From contig CAZWMS010000017.1 of assembly GCA_964635015.1 (NCBI GenBank), positions 1-30,979 on the forward strand: a DNA stretch of 30,979 bases, written 5' to 3'. The notes under the pieces were generated by a model that searched no databases, was not told the DNA's origin, and was given only the letters and a program-made list of their open reading frames with translations. This DNA is from CAJWPI01 sp964635015 (GTDB lineage: Bacteria; Pseudomonadota; Gammaproteobacteria; Magnimaribacterales; Magnimaribacteraceae). A program made the position numbers and the translations under genes. Of this stretch, positions 14,970-22,344 are shown one piece after another (position 1 is the first letter of the stretch; the number at the start of each line of letters is the position of its first letter).

Positions 14970-15860
14970 ATGAATAAATCAAATTTAATTGACTGGTTTT
15001 TAATACTAGCAATAGGCGCAACATGGGGAGCTTCATTTTTATTTATAAAAGTAGCTGCACCTGAAGTTGGTCCTATAACTTTAGTAGCGATCAGACTACT
15101 AATAGCTTCTTTATTACTAATCCCTATTTTTATACGACTAGAACATTTAAGAGACTTCAAAAATCATTTGTTCCCATTACTTTTCTTAGGAATTTTTAAT
15201 GCCTCAGTTCCTTTTCTCCTTTTTTCCTATTCAGCCCTTTCTATCAATGCTGGCACAATGTCAGTTTTAAATGGAACCTCGCCACTTTTTGCATTTATTA
15301 TTTCTATTATTTGGCTGAAGCTATCCTTTAACTGGGTCCAATTAATTGGAATTTTTGTGGGAATAATTGGGTTATTTATTTTTATAGGTTTTGAATCATT
15401 GGAATTTGATATAAAACCTCTACTGTTGTGTTTATTAGCTGCATTTCTTTATGCTTTTTGTTCTAACTATATTTACAGATTAAAACATCTAGATTCAACT
15501 TATATTGCTTGCATGACTTTGCTTGTTGGAGCTGTACTATTTACTCCTTTTGCATTTTTTGAGAAGGGAGTTTCTTCTGAATTAACTACACAAGTTCTTT
15601 GGAGTATTTTTTTATTGGGTTTTTTGTGTACTGGCTTAGCTTACATTGGATTTGTTATTTTATTAAGAAGGGTAGGTCCAGTCAGAGCCTCGACAGTGCT
15701 TTTTATAGTTCCTCTTACAGGTATGTTTTGGGCCTATCTATTTTTAGGTGAAACAATCACTTTAACTATGATTATTGGATGTTTCCTTATCCTGTCAGGA
15801 GTAGGGATAACGAATCTCACTAAACAGGATGAGGTTTTGAAAACAAACTTAACTAATTAG
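14970..15860 (+). CDS. EamA-family (DMT superfamily) transporter
   Basis: A 296-residue, very hydrophobic inner-membrane protein with about ten transmembrane helices in two five-helix EamA repeats. The first begins WFLILAIGATWGASFLFIK, a typical opening with the conserved W-G-x-x-F. The second repeat starts around residue 145 (LLLCLLAAFLYAFCSNY) and includes the conserved GPVRAS.LFI...FLGE end. Members export metabolites such as amino acids or nucleosides; no substrate can be inferred. Its 3' end overlaps the convergent GNAT gene by 12 bp. The 147-bp spacer before it has no recognisable terminator or promoter. Confidence 0.85.
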   Translation: MNKSNLIDWFLILAIGATWGASFLFIKVAAPEVGPITLVAIRLLIASLLLIPIFIRLEHLRDFKNHLFPLLFLGIFNASVPFLLFSYSALSINAGTMSVLNGTSPLFAFIISIIWLKLSFNWVQLIGIFVGIIGLFIFIGFESLEFDIKPLLLCLLAAFLYAFCSNYIYRLKHLDSTYIACMTLLVGAVLFTPFAFFEKGVSSELTTQVLWSIFLLGFLCTGLAYIGFVILLRRVGPVRASTVLFIVPLTGMFWAYLFLGETITLTMIIGCFLILSGVGITNLTKQDEVLKTNLTN

Positions 15861-16364
15861 CTTTTTACAAAGGTATACAACACTGTTTTTTTTAAAATCT
15901 TGAGTACCGATCTCAGTAAACCCCATTTTGCCATGAAAAGCTAAAGAGGTATCATTCCTAGGCCTTGTATTTACTTCACACAAAAGATCTAAACCTAGTC
16001 TTTTGGCATCATTTATTGCTTTTTTATAGATAGTTTCTGCCAAACCCCTTCTTCTGTAATTACTTTGAATAGCTATCCTGTCTACATATAAAAATTTATC
16101 GTATTGAGATGAAATAAATTTATAATTTTCTGATTTGTAAGAAGATCCTTCTCTCATCAAGAGAATAAAGCCAATTATTTTATCTTTATCTTTAAAAGCA
16201 TAAATCACATCAGAAAGTTCAGTCAGTTCTTTGAATTCTTTTATGCTGGGTATGTCTCCTACATCAGGGCTATTTTCTTGATTTATTTCATGTATTTCAT
16301 TAATTTCTCTAGAAACTAAAGGTTTATTAAGTGAAATAAGGTTAGAAAGTTGCGAAGTATTCAA
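15849..16364 (-). CDS. GNAT-family N-acetyltransferase
   Basis: A 171-residue GNAT protein. The central strand DKFLYVDRIAIQSNYRRRGLAETIYKKA contains the acetyl-CoA pyrophosphate-binding loop R-R-x-G-x-A, followed by a C-terminal motif typical of the fold (NDTSLAFHGKMGFTEIG). The only usable start is TTG at 16364; an in-frame stop lies just upstream and no ATG occurs before the domain. The acceptor (protein, amino acid or small molecule) is unknown. The gene is single, overlapping tail to tail with the DMT transporter. Confidence 0.75.
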   Translation of the reverse strand: MNTSQLSNLISLNKPLVSREINEIHEINQENSPDVGDIPSIKEFKELTELSDVIYAFKDKDKIIGFILLMREGSSYKSENYKFISSQYDKFLYVDRIAIQSNYRRRGLAETIYKKAINDAKRLGLDLLCEVNTRPRNDTSLAFHGKMGFTEIGTQDFKKNSVVYLCKKLIS

Positions 16365-16511
16365 TTTACTGATCCAGTGTTAAGTTGATTTTTTGGTTAT
16401 TTTTAGAATCAAACATCATATTTTATTTAAATATTAGGTTAAGGGTTGTTTTATACAAAAAAAATTATGTTTAAACAATAAGGCATTTAGATTTAAAATC
16501 ACTCAAGGAAT

Positions 16512-17639
16512 ATGATAGAAAGAATCTTACAAAAAAAGTATCAAGATTTTTTGGCATTAGTTGATATTGAAATTAATGGTGAGCGACCCTGGGATCTTCA
16601 AGTCCACAACTCAAAATTATTTACCAAAGTGATGCTCAATGGAAGCTTGGGTTTTGGAGAAGCCTACATGAATGAATGGTTTGATTGCGAAAGGTTAGAT
16701 ATCTTTTTTGACAAGATTTTGTCAAGCGGCATTTATAAAGACATAGGGGGAATACCAAAGGTTATAGGTAATATTAAGAGTAAATTTAGGAATCTTCAGT
16801 CAGTACCCAGAGCCTTTCAGGTAGGAGAACATCATTACGATATAGGTAATGATCTATTCTCCATCATGTTGGACAAAACAATGATGTATACATGTGGTTA
16901 TTGGTCTAAAGATGTGAAGACTCTAGAACAATCACAAATAGCCAAACTAGATTTAGTAGGGAGAAAGCTAGATTTGAAGAAAGGAATGAAAGTTCTAGAT
17001 ATTGGTTGTGGTTGGGGAGGGGCGGCTAAATATTTTGCAAAAAATTATGGAGTTAGTGTAGTAGGAATAACTATCTCAGAAGAACAAGCTAGTTATGCTA
17101 AAAAACAATGTGAAGATTCTGAAGTAGAAATTAGATTGGTAGATTATAGAAAGATAAATGAAAAGTTTGATGCAATATATTCAATAGGAATGTTTGAAGC
17201 AGTGGGGTATAAAAATTACAAAACTTTCTTCAAAACTGTCAACAAATGCTTAAATAAAGATGGATCTTTTTTACTTCATACTATAGGTAGTGACATCTCT
17301 ACAACTCACACCGATCCTTGGGTAGAAAAATACATTTTTCCGAATGGGATGATGCCATCACCAAAGCAGATTACTAAAGCGTGTGAAGGCTTCTTTGCTA
17401 TAGATGACTGGCATAATTTAGATAAAGATTACGATAAAACCATAATGTGTTGGTATGAAAATTTTACAAAGAATTACAAGCTCATTAAAGAAAAGTACGA
17501 TAAGAGATTTTATAGAATGTGGACTTATTGGCTCTTAACAAGCGCTGCTTCCTTTAGATGCCGATCCAATCGGTTGTGGCAAATTCTTTTTTCTAATGAA
17601 GGTTCTAGAAAAAATATAACAACTTATAGTTATAGATAG
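16512..17639 (+). CDS. cfa: Cyclopropane-fatty-acyl-phospholipid synthase
   Basis: SAM-dependent methyltransferase that converts cis double bonds of membrane phospholipid acyl chains into cyclopropane rings; it is a peripheral inner-membrane enzyme. 375 residues, close to E. coli Cfa. An N-terminal lipid-binding domain is followed by HHYDIGNDLF (107-116), MMYTCGYW (124-131, active-site region) and the SAM motif VLDIGCGWGG (161-170). The C-terminal YDKRFYRMWTYWL and 'SAASFRCRSNRLWQI' segments are also Cfa-typical. An AAGGA ribosome site precedes the ATG. Monocistronic by spacing. Confidence 0.92.
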   Translation: MIERILQKKYQDFLALVDIEINGERPWDLQVHNSKLFTKVMLNGSLGFGEAYMNEWFDCERLDIFFDKILSSGIYKDIGGIPKVIGNIKSKFRNLQSVPRAFQVGEHHYDIGNDLFSIMLDKTMMYTCGYWSKDVKTLEQSQIAKLDLVGRKLDLKKGMKVLDIGCGWGGAAKYFAKNYGVSVVGITISEEQASYAKKQCEDSEVEIRLVDYRKINEKFDAIYSIGMFEAVGYKNYKTFFKTVNKCLNKDGSFLLHTIGSDISTTHTDPWVEKYIFPNGMMPSPKQITKACEGFFAIDDWHNLDKDYDKTIMCWYENFTKNYKLIKEKYDKRFYRMWTYWLLTSAASFRCRSNRLWQILFSNEGSRKNITTYSYR

Positions 17640-17815
17640 TTTAAATGTATTAATAGAACAGCTTATTAGCATTGCATCAAGTGAATAAATTGCAACACTA
17701 AGATAATGCTTATTAAAAAGTTCTTTCATAATCAAAGAAACTAGAGACTTCTATTTATTTTCTGGGGAAGGTAGGTTGCAAGGAATTTACTTAAAAACAA
17801 TTAAGTCTATAAGTC

Positions 17816-18424
17816 TTATCTATTGATAAGGTTCATAAATTCTGCACGTGTTTTCTGGTTTTTTTGGAAAACACCAATCATTTGACTGGTAACTGTAACA
17901 GTTTCTGTTTTATGTGTACCTCTAGTACTCATACATTGATGGGCTGCTTCTACAACGACACCCACACCCTTTGGTTTTAAGACTCTATATATGGTTTCAG
18001 CTATTTGAGCTGTCATCTTTTCTTGGACTTGAAGTCTTTTAGAATAAACATCTACAACTCTAGTTAATTTACTTAGTCCTACTATTCGCTTATTTGGTAT
18101 GTAGGCCACGTGAGCTACTCCAAGAATTGGTACCATGTGGTGTTCACAATGAGATTCTACTCTTATGTCTTTTACTATGACCATTTCATCATATCCCTCA
18201 ACCTCTCCGAAAGTTTTCAAAAGAATCTCGTCGGGATTCATTTCATAACCTCCATAAAATTCTTCGTATGACTTAACCACCCTCTCAGGAGTTTCTAATA
18301 AACCTTCTCTTTCTGGGTTATCGCCAGCCCATTTTATTAGAGTTCTTACGGCTTTTTCAGCTTCCTTTCTTGAAGGTTTTGAAAAAGCTTTAGTTACTTT
18401 CTTTGATTTTCTATTTACTCTCAT
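17816..18424 (-). CDS. folE: GTP cyclohydrolase I
   Basis: Converts GTP to 7,8-dihydroneopterin triphosphate, the first step of tetrahydrofolate synthesis; cytoplasmic homodecamer. 202 residues. The zinc-binding SHCEHHMVPI (Cys93, His96) and HQCMSTRG (Cys164) are intact, as are GLSKLTRVVD and the RLQVQEKMT helix. The N terminus (1-20) is Lys/Ser-rich. Together with dgkA 54 bp upstream on the same strand it probably forms a two-gene operon. Confidence 0.95.
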   Translation of the reverse strand: MRVNRKSKKVTKAFSKPSRKEAEKAVRTLIKWAGDNPEREGLLETPERVVKSYEEFYGGYEMNPDEILLKTFGEVEGYDEMVIVKDIRVESHCEHHMVPILGVAHVAYIPNKRIVGLSKLTRVVDVYSKRLQVQEKMTAQIAETIYRVLKPKGVGVVVEAAHQCMSTRGTHKTETVTVTSQMIGVFQKNQKTRAEFMNLINR

Positions 18425-18478
18425 AAGAGTTTATTGACCTTTTGGAATTCAGCATTATAACGTTTCTTATATTTTTTT

Positions 18479-18817
18479 CTAAAAGGCTAATATTAAACTC
18501 CATGTAATTAGCCAAATTAGTAAGGAGATTAACACAGCAGCTGAAGCTAAATCTTTAGCAATCTTAGTAAGTTTATTTTCCTCCTTGTTGTGTCTATCTA
18601 GAGTTCTTTCAAGAGATGTGTTTAAAAGTTCTACTACAAGAATTAATAATGTACTGGAGCTTAGTAGGATAATTTCAATTTTGTTTTCTCCTAAGAAAAA
18701 AGCGCAAGGAATTAGAAATAAAGTTAAGAAAAACTCGATACGAAATGAAAACTCAAATTTAATACCATGTATTACCCCCTGGAAAGCATACTTAAAAGCC
18801 TTTAATATTCTTAACAT
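18479..18817 (-). CDS. dgkA: Diacylglycerol kinase
   Basis: Small integral inner-membrane kinase that phosphorylates diacylglycerol to phosphatidic acid, recycling lipid. 112 residues with three transmembrane helices. The signature VVELLNTSLE (61-70, with Glu63, Asn66 and Glu70) is followed by KIAKDLASAAV (85-95), the conserved metal/ATP region. The N-terminal amphipathic helix (ILKAFKYAFQGV) is also typical. First gene of a probable dgkA-folE pair. Confidence 0.9.
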   Translation of the reverse strand: MLRILKAFKYAFQGVIHGIKFEFSFRIEFFLTLFLIPCAFFLGENKIEIILLSSSTLLILVVELLNTSLERTLDRHNKEENKLTKIAKDLASAAVLISLLIWLITWSLILAF

Positions 18818-19097
18818 ATCTAACTTGAGAATGAATTCTATAACAAGTGAAGATTAGGGAAATAGCTAATATTTACATTCGTCTGGTGCAAGAAACAAAA
18901 TTATCTAGAAACATGGGCCTGGATTATTTTTTGGGAGAAACTTGATATAAAACTATAAACGTAACCAAAACATAACCCTATTATTCAAACAAATGACAAG
19001 AAATGACAGTATTTAAAAGTTATAATCATCCTCATAATCGCCATTTAGGTCATGAAACATACCAGTTTTAGGCTTTTATGATGTTTTTTGGATTAAA

Positions 19098-19173
19098 GCG
19101 GGAATAGCTCAGTTGGTAGAGCGATACCTTGCCAAGGTATAGGTCGCCGGTTCGAACCCGGTTTCCCGCTCCA
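19098..19173 (+). tRNA. tRNA-Gly (anticodon GCC)
   Basis: A 76-nt cloverleaf. Acceptor GCGGGAA pairs with TTCCCGC, the D-loop is AGCTCAGTTGGTAGAGC, and the anticodon stem/loop is CCTTGCCAAGG with GCC. The T-arm is CCGGTTCGAACCCGG and the discriminator is U. CCA is encoded. Its last 45 bases are repeated exactly at 20093-20137, marking it as an integration target. Confidence 0.97.
19129..19173 (+). repeat. Direct repeat, left copy (att-like, 3' part of tRNA-Gly)
   Basis: 45 bp, from the anticodon loop to the terminal CCA, identical to 20093-20137. Anticodon-loop-to-3'-end duplications are the standard attachment-site footprint of tyrosine recombinases acting on tRNA genes. Confidence 0.85.
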
Positions 19174-19175
19174 AG

Positions 19176-19304
19176 TTAAATAAGGTAGCAAAAAGCGGAA
19201 GAGCTCGCAAAAGCCATAAACATAGAGGATTTATGAGGATCGGCATCTTCATTAACCTTGGCCCTATAGGTCGCATATATTTCATCTAATAAGGAAAAAT
19301 TGCC
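19176..19304 (-). pseudogene. Coding-like remnant without start codon
   Basis: A 42-codon open stretch on the minus strand contains EIYATYRAKVNEDADP and ends with a stop 3 bp from the tRNA CCA. It starts after a stop with no start codon. Amino-acid composition looks protein-like, but I recognise no family; it may be chance. Confidence 0.2.
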
Positions 19305-19312
19305 TTAAATTT

Positions 19313-19333
19313 GTGTCCCAATTTATGTCCCAA
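19313..19333 (+). repeat. 21-bp direct repeat, left copy (arm-type-like)
   Basis: GTGTCCCAATTT, then A, then TGTCCCAA. The TGTCCCAA core occurs twice, 12 bp apart. A near-identical copy (G for A) lies at 19967-19987 in the same orientation. Position close to the att-like repeats suggests recombinase arm-binding sites, but this is inference. Confidence 0.6.
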
Positions 19334-19384
19334 CAGATATTCTCTATAATTCTGTTTATTTTGAATAAAAAATAGGAGTTAAAT

Positions 19385-19795
19385 ATGATTGCGAGAATAT
19401 TGTCAGGAATTATTGGGCTTTTCATACTTTGGAATTGTTTAGGATGGGTTATAGATCCAGGAACGGCAGCAGCTGGATTAGCAATGCCCCTTTTAGAGGG
19501 GAAGGGAGGTAATACACAAATAGGTGATTTTACTTCTTTCCTTTTCACAGCGGGTTTATTTGCCTGTATTGCAGCTTATAGAGAAGAGCATGTTTGGCTT
19601 TACGCGTCTATTTCACTTATAGGCTCTGCAGCTCTTTTCAGAAGCCTAGCGGTGGTAGTTCATGCTTCTGATCCTTTAACTATGTCTATTATCTTAGAGA
19701 TAGTTACGACAGCTGTGTTGGTTCTTTGTGTCTATCTAATGAAGATGGAAAGCACTTACAAACTTCAAGAATCAGATGAAGTAAGAAAAAAGTAA
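19385..19795 (+). CDS. Small multi-pass membrane protein (island cargo)
   Basis: A 136-residue protein with about four transmembrane helices (roughly 5-23, 47-64, 70-90 and 100-118) and a Lys/Glu-rich cytoplasmic tail. A Gly/Pro-containing loop (IDPGTAAAGLAMPLLEGKGG) follows helix 1. The pattern loosely resembles DUF4345-type membrane proteins, but I am not certain. It has a strong AATAGGAGT ribosome site. It is the only intact gene inside the tRNA-Gly island, so it is the candidate cargo. Function unknown. Confidence 0.65.
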   Translation: MIARILSGIIGLFILWNCLGWVIDPGTAAAGLAMPLLEGKGGNTQIGDFTSFLFTAGLFACIAAYREEHVWLYASISLIGSAALFRSLAVVVHASDPLTMSIILEIVTTAVLVLCVYLMKMESTYKLQESDEVRKK

Positions 19796-19885
19796 TTGCT
19801 TCTAGATGTGACTGATTATGTAGATAAGAAAGAATTAGTAGAAAAAGGGATCATAGATAAGGCTCTTCAAGATATTATGTTTTAG
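19796..19885 (+). pseudogene. Coding-like fragment directly after the cargo gene stop
   Basis: The frame continues in phase after the cargo TAA for 29 codons (LLLDVTDYVDKKELVEKGI...) to a TAG. Internal TTG or GTG codons could start it, but no ribosome site is clear. It reads like the end of a degraded gene. No family recognised. Confidence 0.2.
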
Positions 19886-19966
19886 TCGGAGCATAGAATG
19901 GCAAACAACTATACTCACTTGTCTCAGAGCTATTTATTGGGTCTGAGGGAATTTAGAGAGAAAACT

Positions 19967-19987
19967 GTGTCCCAATTTGTGTCCCAA
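19967..19987 (+). repeat. 21-bp direct repeat, right copy (arm-type-like)
   Basis: GTGTCCCAATTT, then G, then TGTCCCAA, 20 of 21 bases identical to 19313-19333. It lies 105 bp before the right att-like repeat; the left copy lies 139 bp after the left one. Confidence 0.6.
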
Positions 19988-20092
19988 GAGGCTTTTCAAG
20001 AAAGTTCAAATAATGCTAATATCCCTCCAAGATCTATAGGGCAGGGTTTTAGCGAGAACCAATAGTAGTGGCTTTTTTTACGGAGCAAGACA

Positions 20093-20137
20093 TTGCCAAG
20101 GTATAGGTCGCCGGTTCGAACCCGGTTTCCCGCTCCA
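20093..20137 (+). repeat. Direct repeat, right copy (partial tRNA-Gly)
   Basis: Exact copy of the last 45 bases of tRNA-Gly including CCA. The 5' half of the tRNA (acceptor 5' strand and D-arm) is missing, so this is not a functional tRNA. A run of seven T follows. Confidence 0.85.
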
Positions 20138-20166
20138 TTTTTTTCTATAATGACTAAAAGATAATA

Positions 20167-22335
20167 ATGACAGAAAGAGTGCAAAGGGGGGTTCTTAAGG
20201 TATCTAAAGAGTTAGATGCCTTTTTAAGAAACGAAGTCCTTGAAGACTTAGACATTACAGAAGACCAATTTTGGGGATCTTTTCAATCAATAGTGGAAGA
20301 GTTTTTTCCAAAAAATAAGAATTTACTGGATAAGAGAGAGGAATTTCAAAAGACTATTGATGAATGGCATTTGAAAGAAAGCAATAAACCCTTTAATCAG
20401 GAGGTTTACAATCAATTCTTAAAGGATATTGGATATTGGTTAGAAGAGGGTGAAAACTTCCAAATTAATACAAGTGAAGTAGATCCTGAGATTTCAACAA
20501 TAGCTGGAGCACAATTAGTCGTACCTGTTACGAATGCAAGATTTTCTTTGAATGCAGCCAATGCCAGATGGGGCAGTTTGTATGATGCTCTTTATGGAAC
20601 TGATGTTATCTCTGAAGAGGGTGGCTCTGAAAGAACAGGACCCTACAATCCAGCTAGAGGTGAAAAGGTTATAGGGTTTGCAAAAACTTTTCTTGATCAA
20701 GCAATTCCTTTAAAAGATGGATCTTATGACAAAGTTACTGGATTTTCTGTATCAGACGAGAATCTAGAGTTTACCTTATCTGATCAGTCTCAAACTAGTT
20801 TAAGCAATTCTGTACAATTTGTAGGCTATAAGGGACCGTCTGATAATCCACATAAAATATTATTTAAAAACAATAATTTACATATAGAAATTCAAGTTGA
20901 TAGAGAAGATTCTGTTGGTAAAGATGACCCGGCTGGTGTTAAAGATATCATCTTAGAATCAGCCATAACTACCATACAAGACTGTGAAGATTCTGTTGCT
21001 GCAGTTGATGCCGAGGACAAAATAACAGTTTACAGAAATTGGTTGGGTCTAATGAGAGGAAGCCTTAAAGAGACCTTTCTAAAAGGAGAGAGTGAAATAA
21101 CAAGGGAATTGGAGCCCGATAGAGAATACATTTCACCCTCAGGAGAGATTTTTAATCTACCGGGAAGGAGTTTGATGTTGGTTAGAAATGTGGGCCATTT
21201 AATGACTAATCCAGCTGTACTAGATAAAGATAATAACGAGATTCCAGAGGGAATACTTGATGCTATGTTTACTATTTGTATAGCCAAATATGACTTAGAT
21301 GGTAAAAGTAAATTGACCAACTCCCGAAAAGGAAGTGTTTATATAGTAAAACCAAAGATGCATGGACCGGAAGAGGTTAAATTTACATGTGATCTATTTT
21401 CATCCATTGAGAAAGCCCTGAATATCAAACCATTAAGTGTAAAAGTAGGAATAATGGATGAAGAAAGGAGAACAACTATTAATTTAAAAGAGTGTATTAG
21501 AGAGGCTAAAGATAGAGTCATTTTCATCAACACTGGGTTTCTAGATAGAACTGGTGATGAGATTCATACGAGCATGGAAGCAGGTCCGATGATCCCTAAA
21601 GCTGAAATGAAGGAACAGCCCTGGATTGAGGCTTATGAAGATTGGAATGTTGATAATGGGTTAGAGACAGGATTTAAAGGTAAGGCCCAAATAGGAAAAG
21701 GGATGTGGGCTATGCCAGATGAAATGTTGGCAATGTATGAAACTAAACTAGGGCATCCAAAAGCGGGCGCTAATTGTGCCTGGGTTCCTTCTCCCACAGC
21801 TGCTACTATTCATGCTTTACACTACCATCAAGTTTCTGTAGCAGAACAACAAGATAAAATTTTATCTCGCCCAAAAGCTAACATAGAAGACATATTAAAA
21901 ATTCCAGTTATGCCAGAGAATGTTTCTTTAACCCAAGAACAAATGCAAGCTGAATTGGATAATAACGCACAAGGAATTTTAGGGTATGTAGTGAGGTGGG
22001 TAGATCAAGGCGTTGGATGTTCCAAAGTACCAGATATCAATAATGTTGGTCTAATGGAAGACAGGGCCACTTGTCGGATATCCAGCCAACATATGGCAAA
22101 TTGGCTTCATCACGGTTTATGTACAAAAGAACAAATCATAGAAACTATGAAGAGAATGGCATTAGTGGTTGATGAACAGAATGAGGGCGATCCAGATTAC
22201 AAGCCTATGTCACCTGATTATCAAGGGCATGCCTTTTCAGCAGCATGTTCTTTAGTTCTAGAAGGAAGAATGCAACCAAGTGGCTATACAGAACCCATCT
22301 TGCATGCAGAAAGACTTAAATATAAAGGTAAGTAA
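20167..22335 (+). CDS. glcB: Malate synthase G
   Basis: Condenses glyoxylate with acetyl-CoA to malate; cytoplasmic monomer of the glyoxylate/glycolate route. 722 residues, the normal length for isoform G. Characteristic blocks are present in order: the VPVTNARFSLNAANARWGSLYDALYGTD N-terminal block, GRSLMLVRNVGH, KMHGPEEVKF, MDEERRTT, FINTGFLDRTGDEIHT, AGANCAWVPSPTAATIHALHYH and the C-terminal DRATCRISSQH block. TATAAT at 20146-20151 predicts a very short leader before the ATG. It lies directly downstream of the tRNA-Gly island, so the island did not disrupt it but may have changed its upstream transcription. Confidence 0.97.
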   Translation: MTERVQRGVLKVSKELDAFLRNEVLEDLDITEDQFWGSFQSIVEEFFPKNKNLLDKREEFQKTIDEWHLKESNKPFNQEVYNQFLKDIGYWLEEGENFQINTSEVDPEISTIAGAQLVVPVTNARFSLNAANARWGSLYDALYGTDVISEEGGSERTGPYNPARGEKVIGFAKTFLDQAIPLKDGSYDKVTGFSVSDENLEFTLSDQSQTSLSNSVQFVGYKGPSDNPHKILFKNNNLHIEIQVDREDSVGKDDPAGVKDIILESAITTIQDCEDSVAAVDAEDKITVYRNWLGLMRGSLKETFLKGESEITRELEPDREYISPSGEIFNLPGRSLMLVRNVGHLMTNPAVLDKDNNEIPEGILDAMFTICIAKYDLDGKSKLTNSRKGSVYIVKPKMHGPEEVKFTCDLFSSIEKALNIKPLSVKVGIMDEERRTTINLKECIREAKDRVIFINTGFLDRTGDEIHTSMEAGPMIPKAEMKEQPWIEAYEDWNVDNGLETGFKGKAQIGKGMWAMPDEMLAMYETKLGHPKAGANCAWVPSPTAATIHALHYHQVSVAEQQDKILSRPKANIEDILKIPVMPENVSLTQEQMQAELDNNAQGILGYVVRWVDQGVGCSKVPDINNVGLMEDRATCRISSQHMANWLHHGLCTKEQIIETMKRMALVVDEQNEGDPDYKPMSPDYQGHAFSAACSLVLEGRMQPSGYTEPILHAERLKYKGK

Positions 22336-22344
22336 AGTTTGAGA

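Larger units (their letters stand above)
19174..20137. mobile_element. ~1-kb genomic island remnant or integrase-less satellite at tRNA-Gly
   Basis: DNA between the end of the intact tRNA-Gly and the end of the second 45-bp copy. It holds one well-formed gene (19385-19795), a pair of 21-bp direct repeats placed near each end (19313-19333 and 19967-19987), and short coding-like remnants. No recombinase gene is visible, so the element is either decayed or mobilised in trans. Beyond the right repeat the DNA continues CCATTTTTTT, which resembles the native terminator of an uninterrupted tRNA gene. The stretch 19796-20092 has no complete gene. Confidence 0.65.

Noticed and set aside
18585..18857. 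Plus-strand ORF of 90 codons
   Set aside because: Antisense to dgkA, which has all family motifs.
19282..19548. Minus-strand ORF of 88 codons over the island's left part
   Set aside because: Overlaps the start of the better-supported cargo gene on the opposite strand; no ribosome site or family features.
20093..20137. Second tRNA-Gly gene
   Set aside because: Only the 3' 45 bases match; acceptor 5' strand and D-arm are missing.
19996..20184. Minus-strand ORF containing GAGNRVRTGDLYLG
   Set aside because: This peptide is the antisense translation of the tRNA-Gly 3' half; such ORFs are a common annotation artefact.
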